From positions 43,361,058 to 43,425,057 of the forward strand of contig CM070554.1 in the NCBI GenBank assembly GCA_036346405.1: a stretch of 64,000 bases of DNA, written 5' to 3'. The stretch's first letter is position 1. The number at the start of each line of letters is the position of its first letter. Of the stretch, positions 22,075 to 34,757 are shown in pieces. The stretch comes from Phyllostachys edulis (Eukaryota > Streptophyta > Magnoliopsida > Poales > Poaceae). The translations under genes were made by a program, and so were the position numbers. Below the pieces are notes generated by a model. The model saw only the letters and a list, made by a program, of their open reading frames with translations, had not been told where the DNA came from and did not search any database.

Positions 22075-22560
22075 CTACTTCACAAATATGCCATAAATTA
22101 CAACAATGACACACACATGTACACAATCTTCTCCAGCCACTTGATATGGTACAGAATGCGCTCCATCTTCAACTCCAGCATGTTTAGCCTCTGCTCCATC
22201 CCAACTTTCATTCTCTGCTCTAGCCCAGAATCCATCCTTTGCCCTGTATTGTTGCGCTCCCTTGCTCTGTCCATGGTGTCTATCCACTGAAAATATTGAC
22301 ATCCTCCAGCCTACAGAACCATACAAAGGCCAAAACAGCACACACATTTCATAGCTACTGGAGAAACATCCAAACCGCAAGAAATCAAACTCAAGTTTAC
22401 ATACTAAGAAATAAGGATATTTGTAAAACACTCGACCAATATTTCCCTCAGTGTTGGCGCAGAACACATTTGCTTGCACACGGCAATTAGGGCAATCCAC
22501 CCACCTAGCAGTGGCTAGCGCTAGGGCACTCTAATTCGGTGAGCTCGACGCCTTAGACAT
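22075..22560 (-). pseudogene. captured GRF-type zinc-finger gene, broken
   Basis: Read on the minus strand, the best start is the ATG at 22560. Exon 1 (22560-22405) has an in-frame TAG after nine codons, then the zinc-finger start CPNCRVQANVFC and GRVFYKYPYF. The donor is GTATGT at 22404 and the acceptor CTGTAG at 22316-22311. Exon 2 (22310-22075) joins in phase and continues GGCQYFQWIDT, a Glu/Arg/Met-rich coiled-coil-like stretch, and a hydrophobic end before TAG. GRF fingers normally have Cys in FY-K/R-C-P; here it is Tyr. The layout of GRF finger, coiled coil and hydrophobic tail matches small plant GRF proteins. Orientation is opposite to the transposase. Confidence 0.72.
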
Positions 22561-22689
22561 ACGGCCCTCACTCAAGAGGAGGAGATGAGGTCAGGTGAGA
22601 CCAAAAGGAGAAAGAGTTGAGGTCAAGTACTAGAAGAAGATGAGAAAGCTCAGGATTGGCCCTACTTATGCTGGCGTGCGAACATTTTT

Positions 22690-22905
22690 TTGTCTATAGA
22701 ACTATCACAGGTGGTTTAGTGGAATAAACCGTCTGCGATATGTATCATAGAGGGTTATAAACTACAACAGTCTGTGATATATAATTATCACAGACAGTTA
22801 TTAACAAGAACCGTCTGTGATGTTTATTTATCACAGACTGTTTGTAATTGGAACCATTTGTGATGTGTATCACGGATGTTTATTAACAACAACCGTCTCT
22901 GATAA
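22690..22905 (+). repeat. internal subterminal-repeat block
   Basis: It begins ctatagaactatcacaggtg and contains about eight degenerate acagacggtt / aaccgtctgtga arms through 22903. It separates the GRF unit from the long inverted repeat. Confidence 0.75.
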
Positions 22906-22907
22906 GC

Positions 22908-23350
22908 GCGGCTGCTTTGAAGAAAACGGCGAGCACGCCTAAGAAAGCAACCAAGCCCACCACAAAGTATGATTTTTTTTGGGGGGGAGGGGGGTCGCCC
23001 ACGCAGCATGAGGAGGATGATACAGCAGCCACGGCCAACCTCATCGAACCGGATACACTCTCCTAGCAGCCATGCTTCTTGAACTCGCAGGGCTGGTCAA
23101 ACCGACCAGCTAGAGAATGCTAATGAAGTAAGAGTGTGCCAAGCCAGAAAACAATCACAGTATGACCAGCCCCTACAAGTTCAAGAAGCACGGCTGCCAG
23201 GAGAGTGTATCAGGTTCGATGAAGTAGGCTGTGGCTACTGTCTCATCACCTCATGATGTGTGGACGACAACCAAAAATAAATAAATCATGCTTCGTGGTA
23301 GGCTTGGTTGCTTTCTTAAGCGTACTCGACGTCTTCTTCAAAGTAGTCGC
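22908..23350. repeat. long inverted repeat, arms about 190 bp
   Basis: The left arm (22908-23098) and right arm (23164-23350) are imperfect reverse complements. For example, ggatacactctcctagcagc at 23051 pairs with gctgccaggagagtgtatca at 23192, and gaaagcaaccaagcc at 22944 pairs with ggcttggttgctttc at 23303. The spacer is 65 bp. A transcript would fold into a long hairpin. No convincing protein is encoded. Confidence 0.82.
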
Positions 23351-23355
23351 ATCAA

Positions 23356-23955
23356 AGACAAAGGAATACTAACTTTAGATCACTAAGAACAAATAGATCT
23401 ACAAGCACACACGAAAATCTACGGTATTTCTTTCACCAAATGCGTCCCAGAGCTAGCCGCCTCCTTCAAAGCAGCCGCATATATATCAGAGACATTTCTC
23501 ACTACAGATATATCAAGATCTAAGGGGACAACCAAATATTTAATAGCACATATCACAGATGGTTATTGTTAAGAACCGTTTGTGATACGTATTACAGATG
23601 GTTTTGAATAAATATCGTCTGTGATAATTCAGAGACCGTCGGTGAGGTCTCCGAATTTCACATATGGTTCTTGTTAAGAACCGTCTGTGAGCCCTACGAT
23701 TATCACAAACGTTGGTTATTTAAAACTGTCTATGATACGTATCACAAACGGTTCTTTTTAAGAACGGTCTGTGATATGCGCAATTAAATATCTAGTCGTC
23801 CTGACTCCAGACAGATCTATCTCTGATATGTGGCTGCTTTGAAGGAGACGGCCGATTCTACGTCGTTTAGTGAAAGAATTAAATACCGTAGATTTGCAAG
23901 TGTGCTTGTAGATCTATTAATTCTTGGTGGTCTAAGGTTAGTGTTTGCTTCTAAT
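23356..23955. repeat. second inverted repeat flanking a subterminal-repeat block
   Basis: The left arm (about 23356-23545) is the inverse of about 23787-23955; for example tagatctacaagcacacac at 23393 pairs with gtgtgcttgtagatcta at 23901. Between them (23545-23785) lies an ATCACAGA-type repeat block. The right arm is also the TNPD leader: the same tttgcaagtgtgcttgtaga segment precedes the transposase gene in CACTA-3 (55527). Confidence 0.75.
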
Positions 23956-24355
23956 TATATACATTATAATCTAGAGAGATCGATGATAGCTAGGTTTATC
24001 ATCCAAGGAGGTTATTAGTAGTTAAGATTTATAATAGAACAATGAGCAGCATGTATATATACATTGACTTGTCCTGTATTGTGTAAAATAATACTGTTTA
24101 CATCATAGTGAGCCTTAGTTCTGGCTATCTCAAATGAAGGAAGAAGGGAGGAGAAGGAAAGGAGGAAGAAAGCGAGGTTGGTCAATAGGAAGAGATCTCG
24201 CGGGATATTTGGGATCTTCTTGGTGATCTCCTAGGGTAACGATCTGTAATCCTTTATATTTGCCCTAGTTTAATCACTGTTCAATATGTAGTATGTTTGG
24301 TCAATAGGAAGAGTAGTTGCGTGTATTAATCTAATTTGTTATGTGCGTAGCGCAG

Positions 24356-27300
24356 ATGGACTGAAACTGGATGTACGTTGAGAACTGTATGAGTGAAGAG
24401 TACATTGATGGCGTGTCTACTTTTAGAAGAGCTATCGAGCAGGATATGTTGAAGAAGGGGATAGAATTTATGTACTATTCATGCATTGATTGTGATAATC
24501 TGAAGATGTTTACCAACCCGCCGCAGATTGAAGAGCACTTGATTCAAAGGGGTTTCAAAAAGAAGTATACATGTTGGACCAGTTATGTTGAAGAGCAGAT
24601 TATACCGGAAGGTAGTAACATCGTCGAGAGAGATAACGATATACCAGATATGGTATGTGCTTTCGATAAGGGTAGGTCGCACGATGACAATCTAGATCAG
24701 ATGCTACGCGATGCAGAAGAGGACTATAGTGAGAGAGAGAGTTTGGTAGATTCGATGGCTTAATGGAGGACTCGGGGAAACCTTTGTTTCTGGGCTGCAA
24801 GCCGGAATATACAAGGTTGTCATCCGTGCTTGAACTACTAAAATTGAAGGCAAGCAATGGTTGGTCCAACAAGAGTTTCACGGTGTTACTAGGTCACCTA
24901 GCGGACATCCTTCCAAAGGGAAACGTGTTGCCCAGAACCACCAACTAAGCCAAGAAGGTTCTTTGTCCATTGGGAATGGAAATAGAAAGAATACATACAT
25001 GCCCGAATGATTATATCCTTTACCGTAAAGAGTATGCAAACTTGCATATATGTCTAGTGTGTAAAGCATCTCGATACAAACGTAAGAATCACTTTGATGA
25101 TGATGAGGGCATCGAGGTGAAGCAAGGACATCCTACTAAGGTGTTGTGGTATCTGCTTATAATTCCCCATTTGAAGCGTTTATTTGCGAACCGAAAGGAT
25201 GTAAAATTGCTTCGTTGGCACTCAAATGAGCATACGAAAGATGGAAATATAAGACACCCTAATGATTCTGCCCAGTGGAGAAACTTTGATATGAGCTTCG
25301 AAGACTTTGGTGTGGAACCGAGGAATATAAGGTTTGGATTGAGTACAGATGGAATGAATCCTTTTAGTAACATGAGCAGCCGATATAGTACCTGGCCCAT
25401 GAATCTATGTATGTACAACCTTCCTCCTTGGCTGTGTATGAAGCGGAAGTACATTTTGATGTTACTACTTATCCAAGGGCCGAAGCAAACTGGAAACGAT
25501 ATTGATGTGTACCTAGCACCATTGCTGGAAGGTCTTGTGACACTGTGAAACGAAGGGGTATAGGTATGGGATGCGTACAAATGAGAGAGCTTCACTTTAT
25601 GCGCCATGTTATTCTACACCATCAATGATTTTCCTGCCCTTGGTAACCTATCGGGTTTCAGTACAAAAGGAGCCAAAGCATGTTCGCACTGCTTACATGA
25701 TACCAAGAGTGTGCGGCTGAACAACCCGTGCATAACTGTGTACATGTGTCACCGTAGGTTCCTTCCCAGGTATCACCTATACTGCAAGATGAAGAAACAA
25801 TTAGACGAAAATAAGGAGGACAGTTCATCTCCAAGGGATTTTAGAGGGAAAGAGGTCTATGATATGGTTAAGGATATCGATGTTGTGCTTGGAAAGGGAC
25901 GTAAATTGAGGACCTGTTAGAAGAACATCTGTAAGAAGCGATCAATTTTTTAGGACTTACCTTATTGGGAGTACTTAGAAGTTCGTCACTGCATTGATGT
26001 CATGCACGTGGAGAAGAATATATGTGATAGCTTGATTGGTCTCTTACTGAACATTCGTGACAAAAAAAATGATGGTATCAATGCACAGCGTGACTTGGTT
26101 GATATGAATATAAGGACCGAGTTAGTACCGAAATAGACCGATAAAGGACAAATGTACCTTCCCCCAGCTTGCTACACTCTGTCCAAGGCCGAGAGAAAGG
26201 ATCTGTGCCAGTGCTTACATGGTGTGAAAGTTCCCTCCAGCTACTCCGCCAGCATGAAGAAACTTGTTTCTATAGAAGATTTGAAATTAATTGGTATGAA
26301 GTCGCGTGATTGTCATATGCTGATAACACAAATGCTTTTTGTTGCAATTAGAAGTATTTTGCCGAACAAGGTTCGAGTGGCAATAATGAGGCTGTGTTAT
26401 TTGTTTAACTCAACTGCTCAGAAGGTCATCGATCCCGAAAGACTAGATGCTCTGCAGGTCGAGGTGGTGATGACTCTATGTCATCTTGAGATGTATTTTC
26501 CTCCATCATTTTTCGATATCATGGTTCATCACATTGTTCACCTTGTGAAAGAGATAAAGATATGTGGCCTTGTGTTCCTACGTCATATGTACCCGTTTGA
26601 GAGGTACATGGGAATTCTCAAGTCCTATGTACGGAATCGATCTCGGCCGAAGGGCAGCATCATCGAAGGTTATGCAACCAAAGAGGTCATTGAGTTCTGC
26701 GCCAACTACATGACACAGGTGGAACTGATAGATGTATCTCTATGTCGTCATGAGGGGAGGCTGGAGGGTATCGGGACCATCGGAAAGAAAGCAATCACTC
26801 TCGATTTTGACGCGTACGCTCAAGCCCATTTCACAGTCTTACAACACATGACCCAAGTGTCCCCGTACATCGACAAGCACAAAGATATGGTACACCAACA
26901 GAATCCAGGCCAGTCGAAGGTTTGGATCACGAGACAGCACAACCGCTGGTTCAACGAATGGTTAAAGGTGTGATTCACTAGGAGGCCATCATCAAGTGAT
27001 GATATGCTGCCATGGTTGGCAAAAGGGCCAAAATTTACAATTATGATATGGCAAGGATACGACATAAATGGGTACATATTTTATACAATAGCTCAGGATA
27101 GGAAGAGCACAGTCTAGAACAGTGGTATCCACATAGATGCATTTCACGAGCAGTTCAATACCGCTGGGTTGAGTTCCTACTATGGGTTCCTAGAGGAGAT
27201 TTGGGATTTCGACTACGTACTTTTCAAGATCCCCCTGTTTCAGTGTCATTGGGTCAAACTTCCACAGGGTGTGAAGGTCAATAAGTACGACATCACTACT

Positions 27301-27612
27301 GTAGACCTCGAATGTGTCGAATACAAGGATGAACTATTCATACTCGCTAAGCAAGTTGTTCAAGTTTTTTATGTAAAGGACCTGGCAAATAAGAACCGTA
27401 ACATAGTTCTTCATAGAAAAAGAAGGATTATCGGGGTTGAGAATGTCGTGGATGAGGAAGAGTACAATCAATTTGACGAGTTGCCTCCTTTCGGAGATGA
27501 CATCAGGCTCGAGGAAGAACCCAGTGAAGAAGCTAGCTATATGCGCGTCAATCATCGTGAAGGGCTATTTTTTTCAAACGAAATAGCCAAGTGGAATGAT
27601 CCCACACGGTGA
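24356..27612 (+). pseudogene. CACTA-1 TNPD transposase (TNP2-type)
   Basis: The family start is the ATG at 24356, but codon 3 is TGA; the matching codon in CACTA-3 is CGA. Domains in order: transposase-associated N-terminal domain (24371-24763; WMYVENCMSEEYIDG and MYYSCIDCDNLKMF), the TNP2 core (Transposase_21; about 24970-26150, including WHSNEHTKDGNIRHPNDS, FGLSTDGMNPFSNMSS, YNLPPWLCMKRKY and the GPKQTGNDIDVYLAPL block), a DUF4218-like region (about 26152-26970; CHLEMYFPPSFFDIMVH and YVRNRSRPKGSI) and a DUF4216-like region (27169-27400; WVKLPQGVKVNKYDITTVDL). Frames are broken near 24764, 25548, 25920, 26135 and 26973. TNPD would cut the element ends; this copy cannot make it. Confidence 0.9.
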
Positions 27613-27766
27613 ACACCTATTTGGAAAATTATTCCATTGTAATTAAGAAACTCGGCATGTAATTAAGAAATTATTCCATCTATGATTGTGTCTGCTTTGT
27701 TGTTTTCAGAGGGTATGGCTAGCATTTCCTGAGGCTAGCCGAAAAGTAGAATATTTTTTAGCTATA

Positions 27767-28078
27767 AAAGGAACTATCACAGGCGGTTTAGTATAACAAA
27801 CCAATTGTGATATATGCACAGACGATTCCTAAGGCACCAAAACATTTCGCCTCCAATGCACGCGTCCAAAAATTTCCCCCCACCTGCGCTGAGCATCACA
27901 GACGGTTCCATAATAGAACTGTCTATGATACTTATCACACATGGTTTTTAAATATAACTGTATGTGATATGCTCGTTTATCGCAAATAGTCCTGGAATAG
28001 AACCGTCCGTGATATGCTCGCTTATCGTAGACGATTCTTTAAGAGAACCGTTCTTTACGAGAACCGTCTGTAATATGC
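27767..28078 (+). repeat. internal subterminal-repeat block between TNPD and TNPA/Ulp1 units
   Basis: It starts tataaaaggaactatcacag after a ggctagccgaaaa motif, as at the true 3' end, and ends in gaaccgtctgtaatatg next to the leader of the downstream gene. Arms recur through 28078. Confidence 0.75.
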
Positions 28079-28269
28079 ATTTATAAGTAGGGCCTCGCTA
28101 GGGTTTGAGTCCTTACTCCCCAGCTCCCTTACTTCCCGTGTTCCTCCCGAGCCTCCTCTCTTCGCGCCGTCGTCCCCGCATCGTTCTCCTCCCCTACGCC
28201 GCGGTCATCCCCAAGCCTCCTCTCTCTGCACCGTCGTCCCCGCGTCGTACTCCTCCCCTACGCCGCCGT
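28079..28269 (+). promoter_or_regulatory. CACTA-1 TNPA/Ulp1 promoter and first exon remnant
   Basis: A TATA-like catttataagtaggg (28078-28092) and ctagggtttgagtcc are followed by a CT-rich leader. The layout parallels CACTA-2 at 42255-42642 (ccctatttatattcgg, ctagggtttg, CT-rich leader). The rest of the gene has been replaced from 28270 by gypsy sequence. Confidence 0.6.
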
Positions 28270-30066
28270 ACAACAGTGAAGTAAACAAAACATACACATG
28301 TATGAAATATAACAAAATCCTCATATTTCCATCAGAAATTGAACCACTTTCATGCAATGCAAATGTCAAGAATGCAACTTTCTTTCTTCTTTGTAATTAC
28401 CAGTAATGTGGAGTAGTGCATCCGTCGATGCATACTCAAGTCTATGCCCTCAGGCACAAGGACCTCAAGCCCACACTCTACGAGTGTGGGGACCCATGCC
28501 TGTCCATTACATGACGGGGACCTCAAGAGAATAGTCCTTGGCTACCACGCAGTCCAAGACTCAAAGAAATGAATGTCATAATGCAAATGAACTTAATATT
28601 CTTAATCCATCATTTGAGAATAACATTTAGCAGCAAAATCATAGATAAAATTCCATACAATTAAACCATGGTAATTATCATGAATATAACACCACAAATA
28701 CTCTACACTGCTTGCACTTGCCTCAACCACGAGACGGATGACGACGAAAAGAGGATTCTATCCCCGGGTTCTCACCACCACCGGGCATTCGTAAAGCATA
28801 CTACAAAAACCATTCAATTTTATATAGCATAGTAATAAAACTAAACGAACTCATTCGGTCCTATTCGCGACCTAAAACAATACCATTAGTTGCCCAGTCC
28901 CAATCTGTCCAAAACAGACAGCCACCATAGGACAACCATACCTTTTGATTCAAAGCTCCAAAAATCATGAACTCAAATTATCTGGAATTCACACACATTC
29001 CCACAAATTCTCAGGTGACTGGAAGTTCAGATTAATCCATCTACAGCCTTGTTTTTATCTCCGAAGACAATTCTGTCATCTTCGGTACTATCGACTTAGA
29101 AATTACATATCTTTTAATTGGTACAACCAAACACAATGATCTAAGTCATTCTAGAATCTACAGAGAACTAGCGTCTATAATAAATTTATTATAATTTTTT
29201 CATTGTGCAAAAAAAGTTGCTAATAGAGCAATCTTTCCCGATTGTCCCCAACAGAGGGACAGAAGTGCAACGAACAATTCAAAATTCCATAACTTTCGTT
29301 GTACTTGTCCAAAAAATATGAACTTGGACTCTCTGGAATCATTATTAAGTTATCCATCTAAGTCATGAAGACCAAAAGTCTAGATTCGTTTGTTTCCAAA
29401 CCTTAATATGCAAAACCATGTTTGCTGCCCGAATCCCAAGGACTAAACAGGCACTCGGATTGCAAAAATCGTAACTAAATATCTATCCATCCAAAAATTG
29501 TGATCCAAGACTTTCCAAAAAGCTATCTTAATTACCCACATAACTCTAGGAGACCCTAATCCATGATTTTGCATGGAACTAATTCAAACTTACGGATCAT
29601 CAGAACTACAGAAATACCGATCTACAGCAGTAGGGTACTAATTTGACTTTCGATGACAAATCACATATAAAAGAATTGCAATAACTAATGGGGAACACAA
29701 ATTTACACACGAATTCTCCGCTGGACCTCACTGAAGTCCTCGCGAAGATCCCCCTTCTTCTACCTCTTCCTCTTCTTCTTCCTTCCTCTCCTTCCTTTCT
29801 CCACTTCTCCTCCTCTTGGCATAGGAGTAGGGAAGGTGCCTACTACAGTACCCACGTGCTATAGTGCGGCGTTGGTACTGTAACAGGGGTGCTAGGGTTT
29901 TGGGGAAGGAGCCCCTCCTCTTGACTCCACTAAATGGCCGGCCCACTTGGCTAGGACGCCTTGGGCCGAAAGCCCAAGGTCCAATCCTCCCACAAATCCT
30001 GAATTTTCTTTTAATTTCTCTCTCTAAATAATAATGTACTCACTATTGAATGATCGGGATATTATA
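28270..30066 (-). repeat. truncated 3' LTR of the Tekay-type element (family B)
   Basis: It matches 35651-37425 of the solo LTR with scattered differences. The edge at 30066 reads gatattata where the solo LTR has gatattaca, so the terminal TG/CA is mutated. On the minus strand, a purine tract (GGAGGGATAGAA, from 30078 leftward) precedes the LTR. Confidence 0.82.
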
Positions 30067-30285
30067 TTCTATCCCTCCGTAACATAATTCGACCCTGGTT
30101 TCTAAACGTCGTTTTAACAAAAGAACAACTGCCTCTAAAACGAAACAACAATTCACATGCTCCAGTCATGAACAAATTTGGATATTGCTCACGCATGCAA
30201 GACTCTTGCTCCCAAGTGGCCTCTCTCTCTCAGACTGATAAGACCAAAGCACCTTAACATACTTCAACGTTTTATTTCTCAGAAC

Positions 30286-33153
30286 TCATTTTGACTCTTC
30301 CAGAATTTGCACAGGCTGGGATTCGAAAGTAAGATCTTGCTCAATGCTCAATGGCTCTAACGGAATTGCATGTTCTGGATCTCTCAAATACTTCCTCAAT
30401 ATAGATACATGGAATACATTATGCACGCCACGCATGGACTCAGGAAGATCCAAGGGATAAGCCAATTTTCCAATTCGTGCCACGATTAGAAATGGTTCAA
30501 CGTACCTCGGGCTAAGCTTCCCTTTTGCACCAAAACACACAATGCCTTTAGTAGGAGATACTCTCAAAAGTACCTAGTCCCCCACATCAAATTCCAAATC
30601 TCTCCTTCTCACATCAGCATAACTCTTGTGTCGGTTCTGAGAAGCTAACAGATTTTTTCTAATCTCTGCTACTCTGGCCACAGTCAGCTGAACCCAATCG
30701 GGACCCAAAACTGCCCGCTTTCCAAACACATCCCAGCACAACGGGGATCTACACCTTCGCCCATAAAGAACCTCAAATGGTGCAGCTCGAATACTAGCAT
30801 GGTAACTGTTGTTGTAGGCGAACTCTGCTAGTGCTAGGTAATCTTCCCAACTTACTTTCCAAGACATAATACAAGACATGAACATGTCCTCAAGTGTCTG
30901 AATTGTAAGCTCAGACTGACCATCCGTTTGAGGGTGAAACGCGGTGCTAAGACGAAGCTACGTGCCCAAGGAACCCTACAAACTCTCCCAAAACTTGGAG
31001 ACGAACTTGGCATCACGATCAGAAATAATAGTCTTAGGCACACTGTGCAACTGCGCTATCTCTCGCACATAGAGAGGAGCCAAATCGATCACTGAATTTG
31101 TTGTACGGATGGGAATGAAATACACATACTTGCTAAAACGGTCCACTACAACCTAAATAGCATCCTTCCCTCACCGCGTGCGAGGTAAACCAACCACAAA
31201 ATCAATGGAAATATCATCCCACGGCCAAACTGGGACCTCCAAAGGCAGCAACAATCCCGCTGGACGTTTATGCTCAGCCTTGACCCGCTGACAAACACCA
31301 CAGGACGTCACATACTGAGCAATATCCACCTTCATTCTTTTCCACCAAAACATCTTCTTCAGATCCTTATACATCTTAGTCTCGCCAGGATGTAAGGTAT
31401 ACGAAGTATGATTAGCTTCCCTTAGAATATCATTCTTGACTTAAGCTTCCTGTGACACACAAAGGTAGCCCTTAAACCATAATGCGCCAACCTCATCTAT
31501 GCTAAAATGAACTTGCTTGCCCTCATCAAGACGCTTCCTCGCCCGTTGGAGCATCTGATCATGCTGTTGTGCTTCTCACACTCCATCTAGGATAGCTGAC
31601 TCAAGAAGCAAACGAGTCTCAGTCTGAACAGTGCCCGCAAAGCAAAAAGAGCTATCCATACGCTCATAATCAACAACAAGACAACTAAGAGCAGGGGGTG
31701 TCTCCTTGCGACTAAGAGCATTCGCCACTACATTTTCCTTGCTAGGCTGATAGTGTATAGTGAGGTCATAGTCTTTTATTAATTCCAACCACCTTCTTTG
31801 TCTCCGATTTAGATCTTTCTGGGTAAAGATATACTTGAGGCTCTTATGATCGGTGAAAATATCATAAGACTCGCCATACAAATAATGATGCCAAATCTTT
31901 AGAGCAAGAACCACTACGGCAAGCTCTAAATTATGTGTAGGATAATTTTGCTCTTGTTTATTCCATTGCCTCGAAGCATAGGCAACCACTTTTCCATCCT
32001 GCATGAGCATGCATCCAAGCCCAACTCGAGAAGCATCCAAATAAATGGTGAAATGCTTCCCAGGTTCAGGAAGAGTAAGAATAGGAGCAATCACCAACTT
32101 ATCCTTCAAGGTACAAAACTGCGCTCACACTCATCTGACCACTGAAATTTGACACCTTTCTATGTTAGCTAAGACATCGGTTTAGCGATGATAGACAAGC
32201 CCTCCACAAAACACCGGTAATAACCAGCTAAGCCCAGAAAACTCCTCACTTCGTTGACATTTGTTGGCCTTTTCCATTCTACTACTATCGAGATCTTGCT
32301 AGAATCGACTGAAATGCCTTCTTGATTAATCACATGACCCAGAAACCTAACTTCTGAAATCCAAAACTCACATTTCTTCAGTTTGGCAAAGAATTGATTT
32401 TCCTACAAGGTCTCAAGAATCAACCTCAAATGTTGTTTATGATCCTCCTCTGACTTGGAATAGATCAAGATATCGTCAATGAACACCACTACGAAATCAT
32501 CAAGATACCAATGCAGCATATTGTTCATTGCTTCTATGAAAACTGCAGGAGCATTTGTTAGTCTAAAAGACATAACCTTATACTCATAATGCCCATACCT
32601 TGTGGAGAAAGTCGTCTTTTCAATATCCTTCTCCCGAATTCGAATTTGACTGTATCCCGACTGAAGGTCAATCTTGGAGAACACTTTAGCTCCTTTCAGT
32701 TGATCAAAGAGATCCTTAATATGGGGCAAAGGGTATTTATTCTTTATCGTCGCTTGATTGAGAGCGCGATAATCATACACATTCTTCTTTGTGAAGAGAA
32801 TAGGTGCTCCCCACGGCGAAACGCTACGCTGGATCATTCCTTTGGACAGCAAATCGTCCAACTACTTTTTCAACTCATCCTGAAAGAGTCGAGCCAAACG
32901 GTACGGAGACATAGAAATAGGTCGAGTACTAGGAATAAGATCAATCGGAATCCCACATTCCGTTCTGGAGGCATCCCAGGAGGCTCTGCAGGGAAAACAT
33001 CAGGATATTCACGCACCACGGGAATCTCCTCGATGCGTAGAGAAGAGTCTGCCTTCGTGCTAAGAGACCAAAGCAATCCAATGGTTGATGCCCGTCAGCT
33101 AGGAAACAAACTGGCCAACACAAAGAGGGAATTAGACAGTGCACTTCCCTGAA
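30286..33153 (-). pseudogene. Ty3/gypsy RT, RNase H and integrase (Tekay type)
   Basis: On the minus strand, RT lies mainly in 32861-32403: SPWGAPILFTKK, a small deletion at the DYRALN motif, FSKIDLQSGYSQI, MSFRLTNAPAVF and the catalytic VVFIDDILIYS. RNase H is in 32109-31576 with YLDAS, HNLELAVVV, FTDHKSLKYIF and NVVANALSRK. Integrase zinc-binding and core parts are in 31374-31171 (CGVCQRVKAEHKRPAG; WDDISIDFVVGLP), and 30885-30574 continues with EFAYNNSYHASIRAAPFEVL. The C-terminal tail is 30567-30286. At least five stops or frameshifts separate the segments. Part of the chromodomain may be missing past the ILEESK stretch. Confidence 0.9.
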
Positions 33154-33196
33154 AAACCAATTCTTCACCGGACGGGGCTTGCAAAGTCACAGTCTT

Positions 33197-34757
33197 CTAG
33201 AAACAGCAAATCTTAGCACAGTAATTGAATAACCGGTCCATACCAAGAATAACATCAAAAGGCGATAGCTGAATCACCATTCGATTGGCTGTCAAATCCT
33301 CATCATCAATGGTAATAGAACAGCCCGGACATACTGTAGAATTAGAAATGAGACCCCCCAAAGAACTGACTACAATAGATTCAGAAATATGCTGCAAACT
33401 CAAACCCGCCCTTCTAGCAAACTCAAGTGACACAAACGAATAGGTAGCCCCCGAATCGAAAAGAACAAAAGCCTCATGGGAATCAACTAGTAGGGTACCT
33501 ATCACCACGTCAGGACGGCCTACGGTCTCAGGTGTAGGCATGGAGTAGACACCCGGTGGTGCCGAGGTAGAGGACGCACCAACACTCGGCGAAGGAAGAA
33601 CAGGGACTACCGCAGGTGAAGCGAACGAAGGCGATGCAGACGGTATAGGGTTCCAGTAGAACCCTACAGGAGGTGCTGGAGGGAGCGCTCCAGGAGGAGC
33701 CCAACCTGGAGAGTACTGTGGCGCAGGAGTAGCTACCAGAGTCTGAACTGAACCTCGTGGTGGTACAATCGAAGATACCACAGGAACTGACTCCCACTTG
33801 ATGATACTCGCTGGATTCTGCTTACAAACTGACATCTTATGGCCTGACAGGCCTCAATGACGACAAACCCTAGTAAAAGAGCACTCAGAAGCATGATGTG
33901 CATCGCCGCACTTAAAACAAATCATACCCTAGCCTGGAATAGGATGCAAACGCCTGCGAAGATGAGGAAGTGCGTGGTGCTGAAGGAGCAGTCTGCCTCT
34001 ACTGAACAAATCGCACCAACGACTGAGGACGATGGCCTCCCTAGAACTTCTTGGAAGCAGGTCGTTGAGAAGACCCACTCCTACCATCGAAACTCCTCTT
34101 TTGAAGACTGCCAAAACCACCGGAAGGAGTAAAGCCACTAGAAGACTGCCTCTCCCTAGTGAGCTCCCTCTCCAACTCCATACCCTTGGCCTGATTGACC
34201 ACAGAGTTGAAGTCAAGCAAACTAGTCGCCCCCAAGACGTGGCGATACTCATGGTTAAGTCCCCTATAGAACCTCTTTGCCTTCTCTTGGTCATTACCAT
34301 CCACAACTGGCACAAAATGGGCCAAATTGTTGAACCCTGCCTCATAATCCGCCACAGACAGCTTCTCCTGAACAAAGGTCGTCAGGGAATGTTCCATCTT
34401 CTCGAGGAAGGAATCAGGGTAAAACTTATCTTTGAATTGCTCCAAGAAAATCTCCCAGGTGACTAGTCCCTGGATTGGGGTCCTAGCTGATAGAGCCCCT
34501 TCCCACCAAATGTCTGCTTGGCCCTTCAGTTGGAAGGCCACAAAGCGCGCCTTCTGCGCCGAGGTTATCTCCAATGCCCCAAACTGTTGTTCCATACAAC
34601 GAAGCCAGTCGGCTGCTTGAACCGGAGTGCCTGCTCCATCAAATGTGTCTAGACGGAGAGACATCCACTCTCGAAGGCTCATTCTGGCCTCAGGTGGAGC
34701 CGGTGCAGCATCCGGAACAGCAACAGGTGCAACTACAGCGGGAGGGGCTGCGTGCAC
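33197..34757 (-). pseudogene. Ty3/gypsy gag and protease (Tekay type), N-terminus missing
   Basis: Gag (34757-34041) shows the Retrotrans_gag pattern: ADWLRCMEQQFGAL, QADIWWEGALSAR, FKDKFYPDSFLEKM and FYRGLNHEYRHVL. A CCHC knuckle CFKCGDAHHASEC is readable near 33925-33885 in a frame with a stop just after it. The protease frame (33835-33197) has a long Pro/Ser linker, then the aspartic protease signature VLFDSGATYSFVS and DVILGMDRLF. The gag N-terminal basic region is lost at the 34762 junction. Confidence 0.88.
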
